A DNA stretch of 22,223 bases from Ilumatobacteraceae bacterium. Its GTDB lineage: Bacteria; Actinomycetota; Acidimicrobiia; Acidimicrobiales; Ilumatobacteraceae. The position numbers and the translations under genes were made by a program. Location: contig SKSP01000428.1 in assembly GCA_007122945.1 (NCBI GenBank), positions 1-22,223 on the forward strand, given 5' to 3'. Position 1 is the stretch's first letter; every line of letters starts with the position of its first letter. Under the pieces are notes generated by a model, which was given only the letters and a program-made list of their open reading frames with translations, searched no databases and had not been told where the DNA came from. Of the stretch, positions 15,306 through 22,223 are shown piece by piece.

Positions 15306-16286
15306 ATGGACGTCGAACACCACGAGGCACACGTCAACGGGATCGACCTGCACTACGTGACCCTGGGCTCGGGGCCGCCGGTGATCTTCTGTCATGGTCT
15401 GCCTCACCTCTGGTACACCTGGCACCATCAGCTGCCCGTCGTCGCCGCGGCCGGACGCCAAGCGGTCGCGATCGACGTGCGCGGCATGGGCTCGTCCGAG
15501 GTCCCCGACGACCCGGCCGCCTATCCGGGTCAGCTGACCTTCGACCTGCTCGGGCTGCTCGACCACCTCGGTCACGAACGGGCGGTCTTCTCGGGATTCG
15601 ACATCGGCATGATGGCCGCCTGGGACATCGCCGTCCGAGCACCCGAACGCGTCGAAGGCATCATCGGGTTCAACACGCCGATCCTGGCGCCGCCCGGCCA
15701 ACCCGGTGACGCAGCCAGCGTCAGCCCCGACTTCATCGCCATGGGGGAGGACCACTTCTACCACGTGACCTGGTACAACCGGGATCCCGAGGCCGCGGTG
15801 GCGCTCCTCGATGCGAACACCCGGGAGTTCCTCTTCAAGCTGCTCTGGGCGCTCAGCGGCGGATTCCCGTGGGCTGACATGATGCAGCTTCCTCCCGAGA
15901 CCAGCTACCTCGACGCGCTCCCGGACCCGCCGCCGCTCCCGTGGCCGTGGTTCACGGAGGACGATCTCGACGTGTACGTCGATGCGTACGAGGCATCCGG
16001 GTTCCGTGGGGTCGTCAACCACTACACGTCGATGCGTCACCCCCCGCCACCACCACCGGACGACCCGGGGCGGCCGATCACCGCGCCGGTGTGCTTCCTC
16101 GCAGCGGACCGCGACATGGACCTCGTCGATGTCCAGATCTTCGGCAAGCTGCCACTCGAGACGATGCGCCAGCGGGTGCGCGACCTCCGTGAGGTGCTGG
16201 TCGTGCGCGGCGCTGGGCATCTCGTCCACATGGAGCGGCCCGACGAGGTGAACGCCTTCATCGAGCGCTTCTTGAAGTCGCTCTGA
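15306..16286 (+). CDS. Alpha/beta hydrolase, epoxide hydrolase-like
   Basis: The protein has 326 residues. The oxyanion motif HGLP (30-33), nucleophile elbow GFDIG with D99, and H305 in GAGHLVHMERPDE mark an alpha/beta hydrolase. Asp rather than Ser as nucleophile, together with HGxP and a lid segment GFRGVVNHYTSM carrying a Tyr, points to epoxide hydrolase activity (opening an epoxide to a diol). Haloalkane dehalogenase or related roles are less likely. The acid residue is probably in FLAADRDMD. The start ATG follows a G-run/GAGAG ribosome-binding site. Two Pro-rich stretches (PDPPPLPWPW and six Pro in a row after MRH) are unusual and may slow translation. In this operon it could process an epoxide made by the nearby P450. 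Confidence 0.85.
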   Translation: MDVEHHEAHVNGIDLHYVTLGSGPPVIFCHGLPHLWYTWHHQLPVVAAAGRQAVAIDVRGMGSSEVPDDPAAYPGQLTFDLLGLLDHLGHERAVFSGFDIGMMAAWDIAVRAPERVEGIIGFNTPILAPPGQPGDAASVSPDFIAMGEDHFYHVTWYNRDPEAAVALLDANTREFLFKLLWALSGGFPWADMMQLPPETSYLDALPDPPPLPWPWFTEDDLDVYVDAYEASGFRGVVNHYTSMRHPPPPPPDDPGRPITAPVCFLAADRDMDLVDVQIFGKLPLETMRQRVRDLREVLVVRGAGHLVHMERPDEVNAFIERFLKSL

Positions 16287-16314
16287 CATCACACGAAGCT
16301 CTGACATCACACGA
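16280..16314 (+). repeat. 17-bp direct repeat, one copy including the hydrolase stop codon
   Basis: gctctgacatcacacga occurs at 16280-16296 and again at 16298-16314, separated by one base. The first copy includes the last sense codon and TGA stop of the hydrolase gene; the second lies in the gap before the next gene. It is a clean tandem duplication, probably recent, and harmless to the coding sequence. Confidence 0.9.
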
Positions 16315-16327
16315 GGGAACGAGCAAC

Positions 16328-17191
16328 ATGGCATCGAGCAACGAACGGATCGTCGTCGTCACCGGCGCATCACGCGGCGCGGGGAGGGGCATCGCCGTCG
16401 CACTGGGTCAGACCGGTGCCACGGTGTACGTGACCGGGCGCACAGCGGGCGGCACGCCGGGCGCTCTCGGCACGGTCGACGACACCGCCGCAGCGGTCAC
16501 CGCGGCCGGCGGCACTGGCGTCGCGGTGGTGTGCGACCACTCCGACGACGAGCAGGTGCAGCGGCTCTTCGAACGGGTCGAATCCGACCACGGGGGGCTC
16601 GACATCCTCGTCAACAACGCGACCGCCATTCCGGCCGGCCTCACCGAGCGGAAGCCCTTCTGGGAGAAGTCACTCGACCAGGTCGACATCCTCGACGTCG
16701 GCATGCGGTCGCACTACGTGGCCACCTACTACGCCGCACCCTTGCTGGTCGCGGACGGTGGGGGCCTGGTCGTCAACACGTCCTCCCCTGGTGGCCGGTG
16801 CTACATGCACGGCCCGGCGTACGGCTCGGGGAAGGCGGGCGTCGACAAGATGGCCCACGACATGGCCCACGATTTCGAGCCCTACTCGGTCGCGGTGGTC
16901 TCGATCTGGATGGGGATCCTGCTCACCGAGCAGATCAAGGCCGGACTCGCCGCCGATCCGGACGGCCCGCTCAAGCAGATGGCTGCGATGGCCGAGCACC
17001 CCGAGTTCACCGGTCGACTGATCGACGCGATCGCCAACGACCCAGGGCGAATGTCCCGATCGGGCCAGGTCTTCTGGGGGGCCGAGCTCGCACGCGAGTA
17101 CGGCGTCACCGACGTCGACGGTTCGACGCCGAATTCGCACCGCGAGTGGCTCGGCCCACCGACGACCTACAGCGACGCGGTCGTCGAGTAG
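16328..17191 (+). CDS. Short-chain dehydrogenase, DHRS1-like
   Basis: This 287-residue SDR has TGASRGAGRG (12-21), NNA (96-98), Ser152/153 in NTSSPGG, and Y165-GSG-K169. The pattern VVCDHSDDEQVQRLFERV, DILVNNATA, FWEK, VGMRSHYVATYYAAPLLV and YGVTDVDG runs parallel to animal DHRS1 and its bacterial relatives, enzymes that reduce carbonyls including steroids and xenobiotics. The usual NAG is NNA-T, as in DHRS1 (NNAYA). GAGGGA lies about 9 bases before ATG 16328. It is the last gene of the five-gene operon and ends 38 bp from the converging P450 gene. The reaction is probably an alcohol/ketone step; substrate is unknown. Confidence 0.9.
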   Translation: MASSNERIVVVTGASRGAGRGIAVALGQTGATVYVTGRTAGGTPGALGTVDDTAAAVTAAGGTGVAVVCDHSDDEQVQRLFERVESDHGGLDILVNNATAIPAGLTERKPFWEKSLDQVDILDVGMRSHYVATYYAAPLLVADGGGLVVNTSSPGGRCYMHGPAYGSGKAGVDKMAHDMAHDFEPYSVAVVSIWMGILLTEQIKAGLAADPDGPLKQMAAMAEHPEFTGRLIDAIANDPGRMSRSGQVFWGAELAREYGVTDVDGSTPNSHREWLGPPTTYSDAVVE

Positions 17192-17229
17192 CGCGGCGTC
17201 CGATCCTCGGCTGCCTCGTCCCCCGGCGG

Positions 17230-18597
17230 CTACAGGATGCGGACGGGGAGCTCGCGAGGACCGCGGACCTGACCGACGCTCCAGCGGACGTCGCCTGCGA
17301 GCTCGAAGCGTGGGAAGCGCCGGATGAACTCCTCGATCGCGACCTTCAGCTCGAGACGGGCCAGGTTCGAACCGAGGCACCGGTGGATGCCGAGCCCGAA
17401 CGCTGCGTGGCGGTTCTCCTCGCGGTCGACGATGAAGGTGTCCGGATCGTCGAACTTCGCCGGATCGCGATTGGCGGCCGGGAACGGCAACAGCACCCAG
17501 TCGTCCTTCTTCATCGGGCAGCCATGGAAGTCGTTGTCCTTCGCCACGAGTCGCGCCATCGTGACCGGCGCGTAGGCGCGGAGGAACTCCTCGAGTGCGA
17601 ACGTCATCACCTCGGGGTCGTCGAGCAGTCGCTGATGATCTTCGGGGTGCTGGGCCAGGTGCCACAGCGATGAACCGATCGCCGACCACGTGGTGTCGAC
17701 TCCGGCGATCAACAACAGGATGATCATGCCGCCGACGACCTCGTCGTCGACCGGGGTGCCGTCGATCTCGACGTCGAGCAGGTAGTTCGTCAGGTCGTCA
17801 CGCGGGTTCGCCCGGTGATCGTCGATCTGCGCCCGGATGTAGGCGCTGAGGTCCTCCATGCCCACCCGAGCGCTGGGCTCCTCGTTGATGCGTTCGAGCG
17901 CGTCGTGCACGAACTGGAGGAACAGGCCCTCGTCCTCGCTCGGGAAGCCGAGCATCCGTCCGATCACGCTGACCGGGATGTGCTGGGCGTACTGCACGGC
18001 GGCGTCGACCACGGTCTCGCCGGGAACCACGTCGCCCATCCGGTCGAGCAGCTCGTTGCACAGTCGCCGGATCTCGGGCTCCCACGGTTCGATCTTCTTC
18101 GGCGCGAACGCCGGCAGGAGGAGCCGGCGGGCCATGTTGTGGAACGGCGGGTCGCTGGTGATGGGCGGTGCAGCACCGATCGGCGCGGGCAGCGCGAGAT
18201 CGCCCGGGCGACCGACGCTGACGACGACGCTGCGGCTCGTGAAGTTCTCGGTGTCGTACGCGACCTCCTGGACGGTCTCGTGGGTGATCGGCACCCACAT
18301 GCCGCCGTAGCGGTCGGAGTGCGCCACCGGGCAGCCGCCTTCGCGGAGCTCTTTCCACACCTCGGGCGCGACGGGGTTGTACTCGGGTGCCGCGTGGTCG
18401 AAGTCGGTGCGATAGTCCGAGACCGGGCCGTAGTCGTCGGGGTCGTACGGCACGCGCTGCCAGATGTCGGTGCCCTCCGGGCTGTCGCCGAACGTCATGA
18501 CGTAGTCGGTGCCGCGGCCGGCCGCGGGCGCCTTCGTCTCGTCGTGCGTGCCCTCGTCGTGTTCGACGGAGTCGTCCTGATCGACGGTATCGGTCAT
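17230..18597 (-). CDS. Cytochrome P450 monooxygenase
   Basis: This 455-residue soluble bacterial P450 has the I-helix oxygen-binding motif AGVDTT (298-303), ExxR (E337-FLR340) and the haem-ligand loop FGLGIHRCLG with C407. It needs electrons from a ferredoxin and reductase; no reductase is in the window. The acidic first 30 residues are not part of the fold. I chose ATG 18597 because AGGAAGGG lies just upstream; the frame is open to 18768. It converges with the catabolic operon and diverges from catalase. The best in-window partner candidate is the ferredoxin at 1466. Function is likely hydroxylation or epoxidation of a hydrophobic compound, perhaps the substrate of the adjacent operon; that link is inferred from position only. 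Confidence 0.95.
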   Translation of the reverse strand: MTDTVDQDDSVEHDEGTHDETKAPAAGRGTDYVMTFGDSPEGTDIWQRVPYDPDDYGPVSDYRTDFDHAAPEYNPVAPEVWKELREGGCPVAHSDRYGGMWVPITHETVQEVAYDTENFTSRSVVVSVGRPGDLALPAPIGAAPPITSDPPFHNMARRLLLPAFAPKKIEPWEPEIRRLCNELLDRMGDVVPGETVVDAAVQYAQHIPVSVIGRMLGFPSEDEGLFLQFVHDALERINEEPSARVGMEDLSAYIRAQIDDHRANPRDDLTNYLLDVEIDGTPVDDEVVGGMIILLLIAGVDTTWSAIGSSLWHLAQHPEDHQRLLDDPEVMTFALEEFLRAYAPVTMARLVAKDNDFHGCPMKKDDWVLLPFPAANRDPAKFDDPDTFIVDREENRHAAFGLGIHRCLGSNLARLELKVAIEEFIRRFPRFELAGDVRWSVGQVRGPRELPVRIL

Positions 18598-18598
18598 C

Positions 18599-18637
18599 GC
18601 CACCCTTCCTGCCGTGCCCATCGTATCCGTGGGTGGC
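18599..18637 (-). promoter_or_regulatory. Inverted repeat covering the P450 ribosome-binding site
   Basis: GCCACCC (18599-18605) and GGGTGGC (18631-18637) are perfect 7-base arms 25 bp apart. Read on the minus strand, the arm near the start codon contains part of the AGGAAGGG ribosome-binding site. If both arms are transcribed, a hairpin would hide that site. A -10-like TACGAT lies between the arms (complement of 18620-18625); if that is the promoter, the repeat acts in DNA as an operator instead. Confidence 0.35.
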
Positions 18638-18739
18638 CGGTGGTGGCGAGCGGTGGCGCACGACGCTGCGAGGGGTGCGTTTGGTCGTGGCGGGTGCTGG
18701 GGACTCCTCCCACCGACCGCGAGCACAGAGGTGACGACC

Positions 18740-20191
18740 ATGTCGAACACGAGCCGACCGACGACCACCGATGCCGGGATCCCGGTCCCGAGCGACGAGC
18801 ACTCCCTGACCGTCGGTCCGGATGGGCCGATCCTGCTCCAGGACCACTACCTGATCGAGCAGATGGCCAACTTCAACCGGGAGCGGATCGTCGAGCGTCA
18901 ACCGCACGCGAAGGGCGGAGGGGCGTTCGGAAGGTTCGAGGTGACGAACGACGTCAGTCGCTACACCAAGGCGAACGTGTTCCAGCCCGGTGCGTCGGTC
19001 GACACGCTGCTGCGCTTCTCGTCGGTGGCCGGTGAGCGGGGGAGCCCCGACACGTGGCGCGACCCCCGTGGCTTCTCGATCAAGTTCTACACCGACCAGG
19101 GCAACTACGACATGGTGGGCAACAACACACCGGTGTTCTTCATCCGTGACCCGATGAAGTTCCAGCACTTCATCAGGTCGCAGAAGCGGCGAGCCGACTC
19201 GAACCTGCGTGACCACGACATGCAGTGGGACTTCTGGACGCTGTCGCCGGAGTCCGCCCATCAGGTCGCGTGGTTGATGGGTGACCGGGGCGTCCCGAAG
19301 ACCTGGCGCCACATGAACGGCTACTCCAGCCACACCTACCTGTGGGTGAACGCCGACGGCGAGCGCTCCTGGGTCAAGTACCACTTCAAGACCGATCAGG
19401 GCATCGAGTTCCTGACCCAGGACGACGCCGACCGGATCGCCGGGCAGGACGGCGACTACCACACCCGCGACCTGTTCGACGCGATCGAGCGCGGCGACCA
19501 CCCGACCTGGACCATGCACGTCCAGGTGATGCCGTTCGACGAGGCCGAGACCTACCGGTTCAACCCGTTCGACCTCACCAAGGTGTGGCCGCACGGCGAC
19601 TACCCGCTCATCGAAGTGGGTCGGCTCACGCTCGACCGGAACCCGACCGACTACCACACCGAGATCGAGCAGGCGGCGTTCGAACCGAACAACCTGGTGC
19701 CGGGCATCGGGCCGAGCCCCGACAAGATGCTGTTGGCCCGACTGTTCGCGTACGCCGACGCCCACCGGGCCCGGCTCGGGGTCAACTACAAGCAGATCCC
19801 GGTGAACGCGCCGCAGTGTCCCGTGCACAGCTACAGCAAGGACGGCGCGATGCGGGTCGAGAACGTGGCCGACCCGGTGTACGCCCCGAACTCCAAGGGC
19901 GGTCCGGCTGCCGATCCGGAGCGTTTCCCGTACGTCGAGAAGTGGTCGGCCAGCGGCGAGTTCATCCACGCGGCGTACACGCCGCGCCGTGATGACGACG
20001 ACTTCGTGCAGGCGGGCACGCTCGTACGTCAGGTGATGGACGACGCCCAGCGCGATCGACTGGTGGAGAACGTGGCCGGGCACCTCGGCGACGGCGTGTC
20101 CGAGCCGGTTCTCGGCCGGGCCTTCGAGTACTGGCGGAACATCGACGAGGAGATCGGCGACCGCATCGAGCAGGCCGTCACGTCCGGGTGA
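18740..20191 (+). CDS. katA: Monofunctional haem catalase
   Basis: The protein has 483 residues, the length of small-subunit catalases. It converts hydrogen peroxide to water and oxygen. The distal histidine H56 (ERQPHAKGGGAFG), N129 (GNNTPVFFIRD) and the proximal haem tyrosine Y338 (RLFAYADAHRARLG) are spaced as in studied catalases. ATG 18740 follows GAGGTG about 8 bases upstream and gives a normal N-terminus; the frame is open to 18614. The motif usually reading ERVVHAKG is ERQPHAKG here, a mild variation. It is divergent from the P450 across 142 bp, so the two could share control; P450 uncoupling makes peroxide. The symbol is by family, not by orthology. Confidence 0.95.
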   Translation: MSNTSRPTTTDAGIPVPSDEHSLTVGPDGPILLQDHYLIEQMANFNRERIVERQPHAKGGGAFGRFEVTNDVSRYTKANVFQPGASVDTLLRFSSVAGERGSPDTWRDPRGFSIKFYTDQGNYDMVGNNTPVFFIRDPMKFQHFIRSQKRRADSNLRDHDMQWDFWTLSPESAHQVAWLMGDRGVPKTWRHMNGYSSHTYLWVNADGERSWVKYHFKTDQGIEFLTQDDADRIAGQDGDYHTRDLFDAIERGDHPTWTMHVQVMPFDEAETYRFNPFDLTKVWPHGDYPLIEVGRLTLDRNPTDYHTEIEQAAFEPNNLVPGIGPSPDKMLLARLFAYADAHRARLGVNYKQIPVNAPQCPVHSYSKDGAMRVENVADPVYAPNSKGGPAADPERFPYVEKWSASGEFIHAAYTPRRDDDDFVQAGTLVRQVMDDAQRDRLVENVAGHLGDGVSEPVLGRAFEYWRNIDEEIGDRIEQAVTSG

Positions 20192-20226
20192 TCTGGACCG
20201 CGCCCGGCAGGGCCTGCGCGCGCCCG

Positions 20227-20655
20227 TCAGCGCGTCCCGGCCGCCCAGCCCGTCAGCGCGACGATGCGGAACACCAGCACCGCGGCGAACGGCTGGTCGC
20301 GGTACTGCGGGTAGCGGGCGGCCAGCGACGCGGCCAGCGACGTCGCCTGGTCGGGGTCGGCGTCGCCCTGCCAGCGCAGCTCGGCTCGCACCCACCACAG
20401 CTGCGACCAGTCGTCGGCGTCCCAGTGCTCGACGAGGAGCGCGGCCCGAGGGTCGGCCTCGAGGTTGCGCTGGCGCTGCAGCCGCGTCGATGCCTTCGGC
20501 TTCACCCGGTCGACGGGGATGCCCAGGACGCCGTCCTCGCCGACCGCGTACGCCACGGGCACGGCGTCGACACCCCGCTCGGCGTGCAACGTGCACAGGA
20601 CGCCGTGATCGTGCGCCGCCAGTCGCGCCCGCGCCTCGTCCTCGGTGAGCTTCAT
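20227..20655 (-). CDS. PPOX-class flavin/F420-dependent oxidoreductase-like protein
   Basis: This 142-residue split-barrel protein resembles the pyridoxamine 5'-phosphate oxidase family members of F420-making actinobacteria (Rv0121-like). Features are the N-terminal helix MKLTEDEARARLAAHDHGVLCTL, the strand VPVAYAV, DRVKPKASTRLQRQRNLEADPRAALLVEHW (cofactor-phosphate-binding region) and the W-rich segment DWSQLWWVRAELRW. Such proteins bind FMN or F420 and reduce various substrates; the cofactor is not decided by sequence alone. There is no ribosome-binding site. A -10-like TAGTCT ends 6 bp before the ATG, so the mRNA is probably leaderless. It converges with catalase (35 bp gap) and diverges from the second acyl-CoA ligase. 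Confidence 0.85.
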   Translation of the reverse strand: MKLTEDEARARLAAHDHGVLCTLHAERGVDAVPVAYAVGEDGVLGIPVDRVKPKASTRLQRQRNLEADPRAALLVEHWDADDWSQLWWVRAELRWQGDADPDQATSLAASLAARYPQYRDQPFAAVLVFRIVALTGWAAGTR

Positions 20656-20657
20656 CG

Positions 20658-20701
20658 CGGGAGACTACGTTGATGTCGTGCTGAGGCGACCACGTCTCCC
20701 G
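20658..20701. promoter_or_regulatory. 8-bp inverted repeat between divergent PPOX and acyl-CoA ligase genes
   Basis: CGGGAGAC (20658-20665) and GTCTCCCG (20694-20701) are perfect arms with 28 bp between them, filling most of the 81-bp divergent region. The left arm overlaps the putative -10 of the PPOX gene (complement of 20662-20667). A dimer bound here would block that promoter and possibly the other. The binding protein is unknown. Confidence 0.4.
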
Positions 20702-20736
20702 GATCGGTCGTTCCCCGTCGAGGCCGGGGCACTGCG

Positions 20737-22223
20737 ATGAACCTGGCCACGTGGGTGCAGCGCCACGGCCGCGTGCGGCCCGACGCCCCGGCGTTGGCCG
20801 ACGGCGAGCGGGTGCACGCCACCTGGGACGAGTTCGCGGCCCGTGCGGCGGGTGCGGCCGCCGGTCTGCGCGGCGAGTTCGGGATGTCGCCGGGCGACCG
20901 GGTCGCCATCGTGATGCGCAACCGGCCCGAGTACCTCGAGGCGCTGTTCGCCATCTGGCACGCCGGGCTCGTGGCCGTGCCGGTGAACGCCCGCCTCCAC
21001 CGCGACGAGATCGCCTACATCGTCGACCACAGCGGTTCCGCGGTGGTGGTGACCGACGCCGACCACGCCGACGACGTCGAGTCGCTCGTCGGTGACGTCG
21101 AGTCGCTGGAGGCGGCGGTGGTGGCGCCCGGTGAGCGGTGGGACCGCCTCACGGGGTCGCCGTCCTCGTCGCTCGCCGACCGCCGACCGGAGGACCCCGC
21201 CTGGCTGTTCTACACCAGCGGCACCACCGGTCGGCCCAAGGGCGCCACCCTCACGAACCGCAACCTGTTGATGATGTCGCTCAGCTACTTCGCCGACATC
21301 GACCCCGTGATGCCGGACGACAGCATCTTGCACGCTGCGCCGCTGTCGCACGGTTCCGGGCTGTACGGGCTGCCCCACGTCGCCCGCGGCGCCGTCAGCG
21401 TCGTGCCGAGCTCCGGCGGTGTCGACGGCGACGAGATCGCCGGACTGTTGCGGCGCTGGCCGGGCACGTCGTTCTTCGCCGCCCCCACGATGGTGAAGCG
21501 TCTGGCCGGCGACCCCGCGATCGCCGGCTCCGACCTGTCACATCTCAAGACGATCGTCTACGGCGGCGCGCCGATGTACCTCGCCGACCTGGAGGACGCC
21601 CTCGCAGTCTTCGGTCCCCGTCTGGCGCAGATCTACGGGCAGGGCGAGACGCCGATGACGATCACGGCGCTGTCGAAGGCCGACCACGCCGATCGCGACC
21701 ATCCCCGGTGGCGCGACCGCATGCAGAGCGTCGGCCTCGCCCGCACCGACGTCGAGGTCCGCGTCGTCGACGACGCCGACCGCGAGCTCCCCGTCGACGA
21801 GGTCGGCGAGGTGGTGGTGCGCGGCGACGTGGTCATGGCCGGCTACTGGAAGCAGCCCGACGCCACCGCCGAGTCGCTGCGGGGCGGCTGGTTGCACACC
21901 GGCGACGTCGGCAGCCTCGACGCCGACGGGTACCTGACGTTGCGCGACCGCTCGAAGGACCTCATCATCAGCGGTGGGATGAACATCTACCCCCGGGAGG
22001 TCGAGGAGGCGTTGCTCCTCCACCCCGGCGTCCGTGCCGCGTCGGTGGTCGGCCGGGCCGACCCCGAGTGGGGCGAGGCGGTCGTGGCCTTCGTCGTGGC
22101 CGCCGAGGGGGCCACGCCTCCGGTCGAGGACCTCGACCGGACGTGCCTCGACCACATCGCCCGGTACAAGCGACCCAAGGAGTACCGGTTCGTGGACGCC
22201 CTGCCGACGAACAACTACGGCAA
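20737..22223 (+). CDS. Acyl-CoA synthetase / AMP-dependent CoA ligase (partial at 3' end)
   Basis: About 495 residues are present with no stop before the window edge. Motifs in order are YTSGTTGRPKG (about 159-169), YGQGETPMT (aromatic motif), GWLHTGDVGSLDADGYL, the hinge DRSKDLIISGGMNIYPREVEEAL, and at the very end LPTNNYGK with the catalytic lysine. Only the last 10-20 residues should be missing. It resembles FadD-type fatty-acyl or aryl-acid CoA ligases and is a second, diverged copy of the activity at 11591. ATG 20737 gives the standard N-terminus (NLATWVQRHGRVRPDAPAL); no strong ribosome-binding site is seen. It may start another operon to the right. Confidence 0.92.
   Translation, partial: MNLATWVQRHGRVRPDAPALADGERVHATWDEFAARAAGAAAGLRGEFGMSPGDRVAIVMRNRPEYLEALFAIWHAGLVAVPVNARLHRDEIAYIVDHSGSAVVVTDADHADDVESLVGDVESLEAAVVAPGERWDRLTGSPSSSLADRRPEDPAWLFYTSGTTGRPKGATLTNRNLLMMSLSYFADIDPVMPDDSILHAAPLSHGSGLYGLPHVARGAVSVVPSSGGVDGDEIAGLLRRWPGTSFFAAPTMVKRLAGDPAIAGSDLSHLKTIVYGGAPMYLADLEDALAVFGPRLAQIYGQGETPMTITALSKADHADRDHPRWRDRMQSVGLARTDVEVRVVDDADRELPVDEVGEVVVRGDVVMAGYWKQPDATAESLRGGWLHTGDVGSLDADGYLTLRDRSKDLIISGGMNIYPREVEEALLLHPGVRAASVVGRADPEWGEAVVAFVVAAEGATPPVEDLDRTCLDHIARYKRPKEYRFVDALPTNNYG

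Noticed and set aside
13000..15330. A 776-codon open frame on the minus strand opposite the thiolase and SDR
   Set aside because: It is antisense to two genes with intact motifs. Composition is typical of GC-rich shadow frames.
15306..16286. Haloalkane dehalogenase as the identity of the Asp-nucleophile hydrolase
   Set aside because: The HGxP motif and a lid Tyr in the NHYTSM segment fit epoxide hydrolases better. I could not place the Trp/Asn halide-binding pair with confidence.
17798..20596. A 932-codon open frame on the minus strand through P450, catalase and PPOX
   Set aside because: It is out of frame in the P450 and PPOX genes and antisense to catalase. The product is Arg/Gly/Val-rich low-complexity sequence with no recognisable domain.

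Overview
This is a GC-rich, gene-dense stretch of bacterial chromosome, most likely from a high-GC actinobacterium. Acidimicrobiia (Ilumatobacter-like) is my best guess, but it is inference. The grounds are strong G/C bias at third codon positions, an actinobacterial-style suf operon with a divergent SufR-type regulator, a PPOX-family protein like those of F420-using actinobacteria, an AtsA-like arylsulfatase resembling mycobacterial ones, and leaderless or short-leader starts. I see no tRNA, rRNA, CRISPR array, transposase, integrase or phage gene.

Layout. (1) 1-481, minus: the N-terminal part of a nitronate monooxygenase-like flavoprotein, cut by the window edge. (2) 691-6230: an iron-sulfur cluster assembly locus. 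A SufR-like repressor (minus) is divergent from ferredoxin - A-type carrier - sufB - sufC - sufD - sufT (plus). sufB through sufT are joined by overlapping stops and starts. The shared promoter region is almost perfectly two-fold symmetric. Neither a cysteine desulfurase (SufS) nor SufU is in the window, and a short coding-like stub follows sufT. (3) 6302-8716, minus: a type I arylsulfatase, convergent with the suf operon. (4) 8798-10206, plus: a PCuAC-like copper-binding lipoprotein with a Met/Asp repeat tail, then a 1-Cys peroxiredoxin. (5) 10324-11331, minus: a PAS-GGDEF diguanylate cyclase with a good sigma70-type promoter.

(6) 11591-17191, plus: a five-gene catabolic operon. It encodes an acyl-CoA ligase, a thiolase, a 3-alpha-HSD/carbonyl-reductase-like SDR, an epoxide-hydrolase-like alpha/beta hydrolase and a DHRS1-like SDR. 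A cytochrome P450 (17230-18597, minus) converges on its end. (7) 18740-22223: a monofunctional haem catalase (plus), a PPOX-family protein (minus), and a second acyl-CoA ligase (plus) that runs off the right edge just inside its C-terminal catalytic Gly-Lys motif.

How the genes fit together. The Suf proteins assemble Fe-S clusters for clients such as the ferredoxin. That ferredoxin has the CxxDxxC...CP pattern typical of P450 redox partners. The P450, epoxide hydrolase, SDRs, ligases and thiolase would suit oxidation, CoA-activation and thiolytic cleavage of a hydrophobic, possibly steroid- or terpenoid-like substrate. Peroxiredoxin and catalase would deal with peroxide. The substrate is inference; no single gene fixes it. 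The most interesting items are the suf locus without its sulfur donor, its symmetric divergent promoter, short ATGA-linked mini-ORFs at two gene junctions, and the uncharacterised catabolic cluster.
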